In this document: in pieces, positions 28,070 through 36,511 of the stretch | Layout of the letters: each line of letters begins with the position of its first letter | Position numbering within the stretch: position 1 is the stretch's first letter | Source of the DNA: Caulobacter sp. | GTDB lineage: Bacteria > Pseudomonadota > Alphaproteobacteria > Caulobacterales > Caulobacteraceae | Direction of reading: 5' to 3' | Assembly: GCA_021741355.1 (NCBI GenBank) | Contig: JAIOXZ010000008.1 | Span: forward strand, 1-64,000 | Length of the DNA: 64,000 bases | The notes under the pieces: generated by a model | The model's input: the letters and a program-made list of their open reading frames with translations, nothing else | Database searches by the model: none | What the model was told of the DNA's origin: nothing | Translations under genes and position numbers: made by a program

Positions 28070-28969
28070 TCACAGTCTCCGCTGATTGCAGACGTCCCGA
28101 ACGCAAGACCGCAACCATCTGTGCGCCGGGTCGCTGTCCATGCGCGGATGCCAAAGCATGGAGACGGCGAACTCGGTCGTCGGCATGGGAAGCGAAAGGC
28201 TGACCATCCCATGGCGCAGTGTCTCGGTGTGGCGGCCGGGCACCGTCGCGACAAGATCCGAGGTGCGGGCCAGGGCGAGTGCGGCGGAAAACCCGCTGAC
28301 GATACTCCCGATCCGCCGTTGCAGACCCCCTGGAAGAAAGGGCAGATCGACGGCGGCGGCCTCAAGCCCGCTGCGTGAGACGACCACGTGCTCAGCGTTG
28401 GCGTACCAGGAGGGGGTGACGCCGTTGACGTCGATCGGATGGCCCTTGCGGATGACCGCGATGAGCCGGTCGCGGAACAGAATCTGTGTCCGCACTTCGG
28501 GACTGATCGACTCGTCCGCCACGCCGGTCTCCAGATCGACCATGCCCTCACGCAGCGGCGTACTGTCCTTGTCGGGCTTCTGCAGGAAGTTGATGCGGAC
28601 GCCCGGGGCCTCCCCGCGAACTTTTGCAAGGAGATCGGCCCCGAAATTCTCGACGAAACCATCACTGGCGCGAAGGGCGAACGTCCGCTCCAGCGAGGTC
28701 AGGTCAAGGCCTTCATCCGGACGCAGCACCGCCTCGGCGCCTTCGACGAGCTGGCGAACCGGCTCGCGCAGCGCCAGTGCGCGAGGTGTCGGCGCCAGGC
28801 TTCGCCCCGCTCGGACGAGCAGCGGATCTCCCGTTGTTTCCCGAAGGCGGGCCAGCGCCCGGCTCATTGCGGACGGACTCAGTCCGACGCGCCGGGCGGC
28901 GCCGACAACGCTCCCCTCGGAGAGCAGCGCATCCAGCGTGATCAGCAGATTCAAGTCAGGCGGGGACAT
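28070..28969 (-). CDS. LysR-family transcriptional regulator
   Basis: 299 residues from ATG 28969; a GTG five codons upstream (28984) is an alternative. The winged HTH occupies about residues 4-62 (LNLLITLDALLSEGSVVGAA through ARLRETTGDPLLVRAG). The remainder is the periplasmic-binding-like effector domain, of the NodD/NahR-type subgroup (the SLERTFALRASDGF region). It is divergent from the cupin-MFS pair, the usual layout for a LysR regulator and its target operon. The effector is unknown. Confidence 0.92.
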   Translation of the reverse strand: MSPPDLNLLITLDALLSEGSVVGAARRVGLSPSAMSRALARLRETTGDPLLVRAGRSLAPTPRALALREPVRQLVEGAEAVLRPDEGLDLTSLERTFALRASDGFVENFGADLLAKVRGEAPGVRINFLQKPDKDSTPLREGMVDLETGVADESISPEVRTQILFRDRLIAVIRKGHPIDVNGVTPSWYANAEHVVVSRSGLEAAAVDLPFLPGGLQRRIGSIVSGFSAALALARTSDLVATVPGRHTETLRHGMVSLSLPMPTTEFAVSMLWHPRMDSDPAHRWLRSCVRDVCNQRRL

Positions 28970-29006
28970 GGGTTGGACTGTCACATCCTGGTCAGGAGAT
29001 GGCGTT

Positions 29007-29022
29007 TGATGCAGCTATATCA
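29007..29022. promoter_or_regulatory. Candidate LysR-type operator
   Basis: TGAT-N8-ATCA dyad in the 128 bp between the LysR start and the cupin gene. The half sites fit the T-N11-A dyad symmetry of LysR binding sites. The intergenic region is short and this is the clearest dyad in it. The assignment to this regulator is inference. Confidence 0.35.
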
Positions 29023-29097
29023 TGCAAATGCTGTGTGTTCCGCCATGTATCGGCTGGTCCTAGCTTCGGGAGGCGTCATCCGAAGAAGGGACAGGTC

Positions 29098-29643
29098 ATG
29101 CCAGCCAACTCACTTGAAGCGTTCATTGCGGCAACTCGGGAAGTGTGGGGACCGCTGACCAGCGACCTCGTCGAAGCGTGCCAGGGCCAGCTTGAACGCC
29201 TTGCCCGCTCTTCGGTCTGCGAGCCTTGGCTGGCGACGCTTCACCGTCTTCAGCCAGCCAATGAAGAGCTCTACCGCGACCCCGACCACGGGTTCGTTCT
29301 GCTCGCCCACACCGAACACCGGGGGCTCTACCGTCCGCCGCATGACCACGGTCGCGGATGGGTGATCTATGCCATCCAGTCGGGCGAAATCGAGATGGGC
29401 GGCTATGCCCGGATCGAAGACGCGGACGGCGTCGTCAATCTGGTGAAGCGCGACAGCGTCCTGGTGGGCGCGGGTCAGGCCCGGGTCTATTTGCCGGGCG
29501 ACATTCACGATACCCGCTGCATCAGCGACACCGCACTGCTGTTCCGCTTCACGGAGCGCGATCTACGGGTAGAGGACCGCCAGGCGAGGCGGGTCACCCG
29601 CTACCACCAGCGCGACGGCCTCTGGGCCGTGGGCGAGGCATGA
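29098..29643 (+). CDS. Cupin-fold protein, cysteine-dioxygenase-like
   Basis: 181 residues from ATG 29098, with AGGGACAGG a few bases upstream. The core resembles small cupin dioxygenases: HRGLYRPPHDHGRGWVIYAIQ supplies the metal-binding H-x-H pair near residues 80-90, and the second cupin motif is near GDIHDTRC with a further His at about 141. A Cys follows four residues after that His. Thiol dioxygenases have this length and motif spacing, but the substrate is not known. The stop overlaps the MFS start (ATGA), so it is coexpressed with an exporter. Confidence 0.6.
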   Translation: MPANSLEAFIAATREVWGPLTSDLVEACQGQLERLARSSVCEPWLATLHRLQPANEELYRDPDHGFVLLAHTEHRGLYRPPHDHGRGWVIYAIQSGEIEMGGYARIEDADGVVNLVKRDSVLVGAGQARVYLPGDIHDTRCISDTALLFRFTERDLRVEDRQARRVTRYHQRDGLWAVGEA

Positions 29644-31061
29644 GTGTCGCCGACGCGCCCGAACGGGGCGTCACCGGGGCTGCCGACCGCGAGACGGCGT
29701 CGGGACCTGGATTGCCACAGCCTCGAAGAACCCTGGCCGTAGCAGCCGTACTGGCCGCCATGAGCCTTGTGGTTCTCGACGCGGGCATGGCCAATATCGC
29801 CCTGCCGACGCTGGCCCATGCGCTGGGCGCCTCGCCGGCCAATGCCGTGCTGGTTGTTACGGCCTACCAGACCGCCCTGGTGATGGCGCTGCTACCTTGC
29901 GCCGCGCTCGGGGAGCGGTTCGGAAATCGGCGCGTGTTCCGGGTCGGAATCGGCATTTTCCTTGGCGCCTCGATCCTCTGCGCCGTTTCGCCGTCGCTGC
30001 CCTGGCTCATCGGGATGCGCTTCATTCAGGGCCTTGGCGGCGCCGCCGTCATGGCGCTTGGGTTCGCCCTTGTCCGCGCTTCAATCCCGTCCGGCGCACT
30101 GGGCGCCGCGATTGGCTGGAATGCGCTGACGGTCGCGCTGTCCTCTGCAGCGGCCCCGCCGCTGGGGGCGCTCGTCATTTCGCATCTCGACTGGACCTGG
30201 CTTTTCCTGGTGAACCTGCCGATCGGGGCCATGGCGTTGCTCGCCGCCCTGGCGCTTCCGCGCGTCGCAAGGGCGACCGATCGTCTGGACCTTGGCAGCA
30301 TGGCGCTCAACGGGGCGGGGTTCATGCTACTGGTGGCGGGCGCCGAGCTCATGCCCGGATCAACGATCGTCGCCGCGGCCCTGCTCGGGACCGCCGCTCT
30401 GGTCTTCACCATCCTGGTGCGTCGCGAGATGCCGAAGTCCGCACCATTGATCCCGCTGGACCTTCTGCGCAGCCGCCAATTCCGGATATCGATCATCGCG
30501 TCGGTCTGCTGTTTCACGGCCACTGCGGCGGCCCTGGTGGCCCTGCCGTTCTATCTCCAGCATGGTCTGCGCCAGCCGCCGCTCATGGTGGGGCTTTATA
30601 TGTCGCCATGGCCGCTGAGCGTCGCCGGCACGGCGGCGGTTTCAGGTCTTCTCGCCAATCGGGCTCCCACCGCGGTGCTGTGCGCCTTCGGGGGAGGGAT
30701 TCTCGCGATCGGCCTCGGAGCGATGGCCCTCTGGCCCTTGCAGGGTGATCCTCGCCCCCTCCTGGGACTGACTGCTGTCTGCGGCGTCGGCTTCGGCCTG
30801 TTTCAGGTTCCCAACAACCGCAATATCTTCCTGTCGGCGTCGGCCGGGCGCAGCGGCGCAGCCGGCGGGATGCAGGGCACTGCACGCCTGACGGGACAGA
30901 CGGCCGGGGCCATTCTCGTGACCCTGCTGTTCAGCGCGGCGCCGCTCGTGACGGCGCCACAGATCGGACTTGGAGCCGCCGCAGGTCTGGCCCTTCTGGC
31001 CGCCGTGGTGAGCCTTTCGGGAAGGCGGCGCGCGCCGCTCGGTGGGGCTACCCGGGCGTGA
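29640..31061 (+). CDS. MFS transporter, DHA2-like
   Basis: 473 residues with about 14 predicted membrane helices, as in the DHA2 (QacA/EmrB-like) drug:H+ antiporter group. Motif A-like GERFGNRRVFRVG (loop 2-3) is visible near residue 97, and the antiporter motif C region follows in helix 5. The ATG at 29640 overlaps the cupin stop. Its 3' end overlaps the convergent fliP stop by 14 bp, an unusually tight junction that suggests the cassette inserted up against the flagellar gene. The substrate is unknown. Confidence 0.88.
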   Translation: MSVADAPERGVTGAADRETASGPGLPQPRRTLAVAAVLAAMSLVVLDAGMANIALPTLAHALGASPANAVLVVTAYQTALVMALLPCAALGERFGNRRVFRVGIGIFLGASILCAVSPSLPWLIGMRFIQGLGGAAVMALGFALVRASIPSGALGAAIGWNALTVALSSAAAPPLGALVISHLDWTWLFLVNLPIGAMALLAALALPRVARATDRLDLGSMALNGAGFMLLVAGAELMPGSTIVAAALLGTAALVFTILVRREMPKSAPLIPLDLLRSRQFRISIIASVCCFTATAAALVALPFYLQHGLRQPPLMVGLYMSPWPLSVAGTAAVSGLLANRAPTAVLCAFGGGILAIGLGAMALWPLQGDPRPLLGLTAVCGVGFGLFQVPNNRNIFLSASAGRSGAAGGMQGTARLTGQTAGAILVTLLFSAAPLVTAPQIGLGAAAGLALLAAVVSLSGRRRAPLGGATRA

Positions 31062-31860
31062 CCGGCACCTGGTGGAAGCTCTCCACCAGCGATCCCGCCA
31101 CCAGCCGCCAGCCGTCGACCAGCACGAAGAAGATCAGTTTGAACGGCAGGCTGACCACCACCGGCGGCAGCATCATCATACCCATGCTCATCAGCACGCT
31201 GGCCACGACCAGGTCGATGACCAGGAAGGGCACGAACAGCAGGAAGCCGATCTCGAAGGCGCGCTTCAGCTCGCTGATCATGAAGGCCGGCGTGACCACG
31301 CGCAGCGGGGTGTCGGCGACCGTGGGGGGCTTTTCGATGCGCGACAGCCGGACGAACAGGTTGAGGTCTTCCCGGTCGACCTGGGCCAGCATGAACTCCT
31401 TCACCGGGTCGCCGGCGGCCTCAAAGGCCTGGGGCAGCTCCATCTGCTGGTCGAGCAGCGGGCGGACGCCCTCGTCGTAGCTGCGCTGCAGGGTCGGACC
31501 CATGACGATGGCGGTCAGGAACAGCGCCAGGCTGATCAGCACGGCGTTGGGCGGGCTCTGCTGCAGGCCGAGCGCCGTGCGCAGCAGGCTGAGCACCACC
31601 GTGATCCGCACGAAGCTGGTGGTCATGATCACGATCGACGGGGCCAGCGACAGCACCGTCAGCAGGCCGATCAGCTGGACGACCCGCTCGGTCAGTCCGG
31701 CGCCGGTGCCGAGATTGATGTTCACGGCCTGGGCCAGGGCGACCGCCGGCAGGATCATGCTGGCGACCGTCACGCCGAACGACAGCAGGGCCGCGCGACG
31801 CAGGTCCTCGCGGTTCACACCGGTGACGGCTTTCCACAGGCGGGTGAGGGCGGCGCGCAT
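31048..31860 (-). CDS. fliP: Flagellar biosynthesis protein FliP
   Basis: 270 residues; core membrane subunit of the flagellar type III export gate. A cleavable signal-like segment (about 25-43) precedes four membrane helices. Signatures: SFVRITVVLSLLRTALG and the C-terminal MGMMMLPPVVVSLPFKLIFF. It overlaps fliO by one base (TGATG), so the pair is cotranslated. The 3' end overlaps the MFS gene on the other strand. Confidence 0.96.
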   Translation of the reverse strand: MRAALTRLWKAVTGVNREDLRRAALLSFGVTVASMILPAVALAQAVNINLGTGAGLTERVVQLIGLLTVLSLAPSIVIMTTSFVRITVVLSLLRTALGLQQSPPNAVLISLALFLTAIVMGPTLQRSYDEGVRPLLDQQMELPQAFEAAGDPVKEFMLAQVDREDLNLFVRLSRIEKPPTVADTPLRVVTPAFMISELKRAFEIGFLLFVPFLVIDLVVASVLMSMGMMMLPPVVVSLPFKLIFFVLVDGWRLVAGSLVESFHQVPVTPG

Positions 31861-32156
31861 CAGGCGGCGGTCTCCGGCGGCTTGCGACGGCGCGGCGGCG
31901 CCTTGAGGGTTTCCAGCGTGCGGCCCTCGCCCAGCAGGATCAGCCGCTCTTCATCGTCGAGCCGGACGAGGACGAGCCGGCGCGCGGGATCCAGCACCAG
32001 GGTCTCGACCAGGGTCAGGCGGCGTTCCTTGCGCGAGACCTGCAGGCGCGACATCGCCTCGGGCCCGAACCGGCGCATGCCCCAGGACGCGAGCATGATC
32101 AGCCCCACCGTCACCAGCAGCGCGGCGAGCATGCGGATGGTCTCGAGGAAATCCAT
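31860..32156 (-). CDS. fliO: Flagellar biosynthetic protein FliO
   Basis: 98 residues from ATG 32156; the longer frame upstream adds residues with no family match. One N-terminal membrane helix (about 7-26) is followed by the conserved ERRLTLVETLVLDPARRLVLV segment in the cytosol. FliO stabilises FliP during assembly of the export gate. It is divergent from flgB, and the CtrA-type box lies about 60 bp upstream. Confidence 0.88.
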   Translation of the reverse strand: MDFLETIRMLAALLVTVGLIMLASWGMRRFGPEAMSRLQVSRKERRLTLVETLVLDPARRLVLVRLDDEERLILLGEGRTLETLKAPPRRRKPPETAA

Positions 32157-32216
32157 GAGGCGGGCGGCCCGAACGCGAGGGGTGGAACAGTTGCTCCATG
32201 CTCTGCGCCGCAACCC

Positions 32217-32232
32217 TTAAGGCGCGATTAAC
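32217..32232. promoter_or_regulatory. CtrA box between fliO and flgB
   Basis: TTAA-N7-TTAAC is an exact match to the CtrA recognition element, 25 bp before flgB and 61 bp before fliO. In Caulobacter, CtrA drives class II flagellar operons, including both of these gene types. The box can serve either or both directions. Confidence 0.8.
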
Positions 32233-32256
32233 CCTGTTTGTTCACCATGATCATTG

Positions 32257-32679
32257 ATGGACATTTCCGGCATCCCGCTGTTCGCCATGCTCCGCCAGCG
32301 CCTGGGTTACCTGGGCGAGCGGCAGCGTGTGATCGCCCAGAACGTGGCCAACGCCGATACGCCCGGCTACACGCCGCGCGATCTGAAGGCCTTCAACTTT
32401 ACCGCCCAGGTTCAGTCCCAGGCGGGAATGGCGATGACCCAGCCGGTGCAGACCGCGGCCGGGCACATGCCGGGCTCCATGCGCAGGATGGGGGGCGCGA
32501 CCAGCTTCCGCTCAACGACCGGCGCCGACTCCGAGACCACGCTCGATGGCAACGGCGTGGTGCTTGAAGACCAGATGATCAAGATGAACCAGTCGCGGAT
32601 GGACTACGAGGCCGCGATCGGATTCTACCAGAAATCCATGACTCTGCTGCGGATGGCCGCCCGTCCGCCGGGCCGCTGA
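32257..32679 (+). CDS. flgB: Flagellar rod protein FlgB
   Basis: 140 residues from ATG 32257; an in-frame TTG one codon before is an alternative. Family signature near the N-terminus: QRVIAQNVANADTPGYTPRD. The C-terminal helix MDYEAAIGFYQKSMTLLRMA is typical of rod proteins. It opens the plus-strand operon flgB-flgC-fliE, 25 bp after the CtrA box. Confidence 0.95.
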   Translation: MDISGIPLFAMLRQRLGYLGERQRVIAQNVANADTPGYTPRDLKAFNFTAQVQSQAGMAMTQPVQTAAGHMPGSMRRMGGATSFRSTTGADSETTLDGNGVVLEDQMIKMNQSRMDYEAAIGFYQKSMTLLRMAARPPGR

Positions 32680-32690
32680 GCGAGGACTAG

Positions 32691-33110
32691 ATGGCCGAGA
32701 TCAAATCCCAGTCCGATGCCGCCATGTCGGTCGCCGCGTCCGCCATGCGCGCCCAGCAGGCGCGGATGCGGATCATCGCGGAGAACCTGGCCAACGCCAA
32801 TTCGACCTCGCGCGCGGCCGGCGGCGACCCCTATCGCCGGCAGGTGCCGGTGTTCGAGCCCCGCGCCGTCGACGGCGGCGAGGGCGTGCGGATGAGCCGT
32901 GTCGAACCCGACCGCCGTGATTTCCGCACCACCTACGACCCCGGCCACCCGGCGGCGGATCCGCTCGGCTATGTAAAGCTGCCCAACGTCGACCCACTGA
33001 TCGAGGCGCTCGACATGAAGGACGCCCAGCGGGCCTACGAAGCCAACCTCAACGTGATCGAGACGGCGCGCGCCATGGAGATGCGCACCCTCGATCTGCT
33101 CAAGAAATAG
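32691..33110 (+). CDS. flgC: Flagellar rod protein FlgC
   Basis: 139 residues. The N-terminal rod signature is MRIIAENLANANSTSRAAGG; the middle DPGHPAADPLGYVKLPNVDP and the C-terminal AYEANLNVIETARAME are diagnostic of FlgC. It builds the proximal rod with FlgB and FlgF. It lies 11 bp after flgB. Confidence 0.96.
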   Translation: MAEIKSQSDAAMSVAASAMRAQQARMRIIAENLANANSTSRAAGGDPYRRQVPVFEPRAVDGGEGVRMSRVEPDRRDFRTTYDPGHPAADPLGYVKLPNVDPLIEALDMKDAQRAYEANLNVIETARAMEMRTLDLLKK

Positions 33111-33121
33111 GGGCGTAAGCC

Positions 33122-33427
33122 ATGATGACCGCGATGGCCGCCGCCAAGGCCTACGCCGCCGCCGGCAGCGGCATGTCCCTGGGCGCCGCCGCGCCCGCCG
33201 CCTCGGGCGGCCAGGACTTCGGCGATCTGCTCAAGTCGGTGATGGGCGACGCCATGAAGGCGTCGAAGAACGCCGAGACCCAGATGGCCGCACAGGTCGC
33301 CGGCAAGGCCGAGCTGATCGACGTCGTCACCGCGATCTCGTCGGCCGAGGCCAGTCTCGAGACTGTCATGGCCGTGCGCGACCAGGTGATCTCGGCCTAT
33401 CAGGAAATCATGCGGATGCCGATCTGA
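33122..33427 (+). CDS. fliE: Flagellar hook-basal body protein FliE
   Basis: 101 residues, the usual small size. A flexible Ala/Gly N-terminus precedes the helical C-terminus with [20 protein letters not shown] and the [20 protein letters not shown] end. FliE connects the rod to the MS ring and is the first export substrate. It is the last gene of the flgB operon, 11 bp after flgC; the following gene is convergent. Confidence 0.93.
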   Translation: MMTAMAAAKAYAAAGSGMSLGAAAPAASGGQDFGDLLKSVMGDAMKASKNAETQMAAQVAGKAELIDVVTAISSAEASLETVMAVRDQVISAYQEIMRMPI

Positions 33428-33476
33428 CGGGTCCCGCGAACCTGAACGGCGTGGCGAAAGTCGCCCTCTTTTCGCG

Positions 33477-34274
33477 TCAGGATTGGATCCGAAGCACGCC
33501 ACGATCCCGATCCAGCCGCACAATCCTGTCCGCCGTTACGCCTCCGGCCAGCATATGCCGGGTGATCCGTTCGAAATGCTGGATGAACCGGGCGAGCTCC
33601 ACGCGCCTCGCCGCCGGCAGTGCGTCCGGCACCAGGCCCAGCAGCCCGGCTTCCTGCTCGCACCGCCACTCGAGCACGACGTCGAACGACGGCGCGGCCA
33701 GCATGAGGATGGCGTCGAAGCCGCCGAAGAAGGCCTGGTAGCGCCCGGCCAGGGATTCATTGGCCGCGCTGCGCCAGACGGCGTTCGGGTCCTCTTCGCG
33801 TTCCAGCGCATTGACCGGCTGGACGAGGTCATCCGGCGTTTGCGGCGTCGCGCCCAGGCACCAGCCCTCGATCAGGATTGCGCGCGGCCGTCCCCGGAAG
33901 ATCGGCCAGTCGGTCATCGGCCGTCTGTCGTCAGCCAGCTTGTCGAAGGCGGGCAGCGGCGTTTCCGTCTCCGGTCCCGCCCCGCGCAGCACCGCCAGAG
34001 TGCTGTCGGCCAGGTCGAGATCATGGGTTCCGGGCGGCCCCCGCACGGCGAACAGCGGATGAACGGCCCGCGCCATCGCCGCTCGGTCGGCCCGGGTCAG
34101 GTAGATGTCGTCCAGCGAGAAGGCCACGCCGCCGAGCCGATCGGCCGCGGCGCGGGCGAGCGTCGTCTTGCCCGACCCCTGGGGCCCGGTGACGCCGATC
34201 AGCGGCGGCCGGCCGGACGTGTCGCGGACAGCCGCCAGATCGCAGACAATATCGAGCAGGGCGGGCGCAATCAT
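33477..34274 (-). CDS. P-loop kinase, D-glycerate 3-kinase-like
   Basis: 265 residues from ATG 34274; an upstream ATG at 34316 would give 279 residues but overlaps the CtrA box. The Walker A motif is GVTGPQGSGKTT (about residues 27-38 in the shorter form), followed by the lid-type FSLDDIYLTRADR segment and the GWCLGATPQ motif, which is characteristic of GLYK and uridine-kinase-like enzymes. The expected reaction is ATP-dependent phosphorylation of glycerate or a related metabolite. It is a metabolic gene between flagellar operons, converging with fliE and divergent from fliQ. Confidence 0.8.
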   Translation of the reverse strand: MIAPALLDIVCDLAAVRDTSGRPPLIGVTGPQGSGKTTLARAAADRLGGVAFSLDDIYLTRADRAAMARAVHPLFAVRGPPGTHDLDLADSTLAVLRGAGPETETPLPAFDKLADDRRPMTDWPIFRGRPRAILIEGWCLGATPQTPDDLVQPVNALEREEDPNAVWRSAANESLAGRYQAFFGGFDAILMLAAPSFDVVLEWRCEQEAGLLGLVPDALPAARRVELARFIQHFERITRHMLAGGVTADRIVRLDRDRGVLRIQS

Positions 34275-34304
34275 CCGCCGAGGCTGGCCTGCGGCGACCC
34301 GTCC

Positions 34305-34320
34305 GTAAACCCGCATTAAC
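34305..34320. promoter_or_regulatory. CtrA-like box upstream of fliQ
   Basis: GTAA-N7-TTAAC, one mismatch from TTAA-N7-TTAAC, 55 bp before fliQ. Caulobacter fliQ has a CtrA-controlled promoter, which agrees with this position. The box overlaps the most upstream possible start of the divergent kinase gene. Confidence 0.6.
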
Positions 34321-34374
34321 CATAACCGGCCAGTGTGATGGCCGGTTCTGCAGATTCCCGAGTGAGGCCTTTAG

Positions 34375-34638
34375 ATGAACGGCGCAGAGGTTCTTGACGT
34401 TGGACGCGACGCCATCTGGCTGACGCTTCAGCTCTCCGCGCCCGTGCTGATCGTCGGCCTGATCGTCGGTGTCGGCATCGGCCTGTTCCAGGCCCTGACC
34501 CAGATCCAGGAAGCGACCCTGGTCTATGCGCCCAAGATCGTCGCGATCTTCATCTCCCTGCTGATCTTCCTACCGCTCATGGGGGCACTGATGGGCGGCT
34601 TCATGAACAATATCGCCGCCCGCATCGCGGCGATGTAG
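34375..34638 (+). CDS. fliQ: Flagellar biosynthetic protein FliQ
   Basis: 87 residues with two membrane helices (about 18-38 and 55-75), the standard size for this export-gate subunit. Diagnostic segments are VGIGLFQALTQIQEATL and the PKIVAIFISLLIFLP helix. It opens the operon fliQ-fliR-flhB that runs into cckA. Confidence 0.95.
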   Translation: MNGAEVLDVGRDAIWLTLQLSAPVLIVGLIVGVGIGLFQALTQIQEATLVYAPKIVAIFISLLIFLPLMGALMGGFMNNIAARIAAM

Positions 34639-34642
34639 GCGG

Positions 34643-35395
34643 GTGGAGAGCTACGCTACAGCCGCCCAGGTCTACGCCGCCGGACTGGTGTTCGCGCGGG
34701 TCGGGGCGATGGTGATGCTGGTGCCGGGCCTCGGCGATGCCAGCGTGCCGCCGCGCATCCGGCTGGCGTTCGCCCTGCTGATGTCGCTGCTGCTGACGCC
34801 GCTGGTGGCGACCAGTGTGGTCGTGCCCGCGACGATGGGCGCCGGCGCCGGTGAACTGATCCGGGAGACTCTGGTCGGGCTGATGATGGGGTCGATCCTG
34901 CGACTGTTCCTGTCCTCGCTGACCACGGCCGGCGAGGTCATCTCGATCCAGACCACGCTCGGCTTCGCCCAGACCGCCAACCCGTCGCAGGCGGCGCCCA
35001 GCACGACCATCTCCACCTTCCTGGCGCTCATCGGGACGGTCATGGTGATGACCACCGACCTGCATCACATGTTCTTCGGCGCGATGTTCAGCTCCTACAG
35101 GCTGTTTCCGTTCGGTGCGCCGCTGATGGTCGGCGACGCCGCGACCCTGGCGGTCCAGACCGTCGCCGGCTCGTTCGCGCTGGGCATTCAGCTGGCGGCG
35201 CCGGTCATCGTCTTTTCGATCGTGTTCAATCTCGCCGCGGGCCTGGTCGGACGGATCATGCCGCAGTTCCAGATCTTCTTTGTCGCCACGCCCCTGTCGG
35301 TGATGCTCGGCCTCTCGGTCTTCGCCCTGAGCCTCGGCGTCATCGGCATGGTCTGGTCCAACCGCTACCGCGAACTGCTTCAGGTCTTCAACTAG
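34643..35395 (+). CDS. fliR: Flagellar biosynthetic protein FliR
   Basis: 250 residues with about six membrane helices, from a GTG start 4 bp after the fliQ stop. Typical segments include RVGAMVMLVPGLGDASVPPR and the IFFVATPLSVMLGLSVFALS stretch near the C-terminus. Together with FliP and FliQ it forms the export gate. Its stop is directly adjacent to the flhB start. Confidence 0.95.
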   Translation: MESYATAAQVYAAGLVFARVGAMVMLVPGLGDASVPPRIRLAFALLMSLLLTPLVATSVVVPATMGAGAGELIRETLVGLMMGSILRLFLSSLTTAGEVISIQTTLGFAQTANPSQAAPSTTISTFLALIGTVMVMTTDLHHMFFGAMFSSYRLFPFGAPLMVGDAATLAVQTVAGSFALGIQLAAPVIVFSIVFNLAAGLVGRIMPQFQIFFVATPLSVMLGLSVFALSLGVIGMVWSNRYRELLQVFN

Positions 35396-36499
35396 ATGGC
35401 CGAAGACAACGAAGCCGCATCAAAATCCGAAGAGCCGACACCGCGGAAACTCGAGGAGGCCCGCAAGAAGGGCGATGTCGCCCGGTCGCAGGACGTCACG
35501 CAACTCGCCTCCCTGCTCGGGGCGTTCGGCGTGCTGGCGATCGGCGGCGGCTGGCTGGTGCAGGATCTTGCGATACGGCTGTTGCCGTTCATCTCCCACC
35601 CCTCGTCGATCGATGTGTCCGGCGGCGGGATCATGCTGATCGCCCAGCAGGCCGGCTGGTCCGCGGCGCCGATCCTGATCACGGTGATGGCCGGCGCCGC
35701 CCTGGCCGGCTTCGCCGGCAACGTCTTCCAGACCGGCCTGCTCTGGACGGGCGAGAAGATGAAGCCGGAAATCAAGAAGATCTCCCCCGGCGAGGGCTTC
35801 AAGCGCATCTTCGGCGTCGACGGTCTGGTCAACTTCCTCAAGTCCGCGATCAAGATCCTCGTCACCGGCGCGGTGGCGTGGTTCGCGCTGCGGCCGCGGG
35901 CCGACGAGCTGGGCCAGCTGGCGGCGATGGATCCGGCCGCGATGCTGCCCGCGAGCGCCGACCTGCTCAAGGCGCTGTTCTATGCGGTCATCACCTTCCT
36001 GGCGGTCACCGCCGGCGTCGACTGGCTCTGGCAGCGCCAGCGGTTCATGAAAAAGATGCGCATGAGCCGCGAGGAGCTGAAGGACGAATACAAGCAGACC
36101 GACGGCGATCCGCACATCAAGGCCAAGCAGAAGCAGATCCGCGCCGAGCGCGCGCGGCGCCGCATGATGCAGAATGTGCCCAAGGCCACGGTGGTGGTGA
36201 TGAACCCGACCCACTACGCCGTCGCCCTGCGCTACGAGCAGGGCGTCACGCCCGCGCCGGAGTGCGTCGCCAAGGGCATGGACGAACTGGCCCTGCGCAT
36301 TCGCGCGGTCGCCGAGGAGCACGGCGTGCCCGTCATCGAGGACGCGCCGCTGGCCCGCGCCCTCTACGCCGCCGTCGAAGTCGACCAGCAAATTCCTGAC
36401 GCGCACTTCGAGGCCGTGGCCAAGGTCATCGGCTTCATCATGGGCGCGGCGCAGCGCCGGCAGGCGAAAATCGCCGGTACACGCGCCCGGGCGCTTTAG
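35396..36499 (+). CDS. flhB: Flagellar export switch protein FlhB
   Basis: 367 residues. An acidic/basic start (KSEEPTPRKLEEARKKGDVA) is followed by four membrane helices and the cytoplasmic C-terminal domain. The autocleavage motif NPTH is at about residues 270-273, so substrate-specificity switching is expected to work. It begins directly after the fliR stop and ends 12 bp before cckA. Confidence 0.97.
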   Translation: MAEDNEAASKSEEPTPRKLEEARKKGDVARSQDVTQLASLLGAFGVLAIGGGWLVQDLAIRLLPFISHPSSIDVSGGGIMLIAQQAGWSAAPILITVMAGAALAGFAGNVFQTGLLWTGEKMKPEIKKISPGEGFKRIFGVDGLVNFLKSAIKILVTGAVAWFALRPRADELGQLAAMDPAAMLPASADLLKALFYAVITFLAVTAGVDWLWQRQRFMKKMRMSREELKDEYKQTDGDPHIKAKQKQIRAERARRRMMQNVPKATVVVMNPTHYAVALRYEQGVTPAPECVAKGMDELALRIRAVAEEHGVPVIEDAPLARALYAAVEVDQQIPDAHFEAVAKVIGFIMGAAQRRQAKIAGTRARAL

Positions 36500-36511
36500 C
36501 GAGTAACATCC

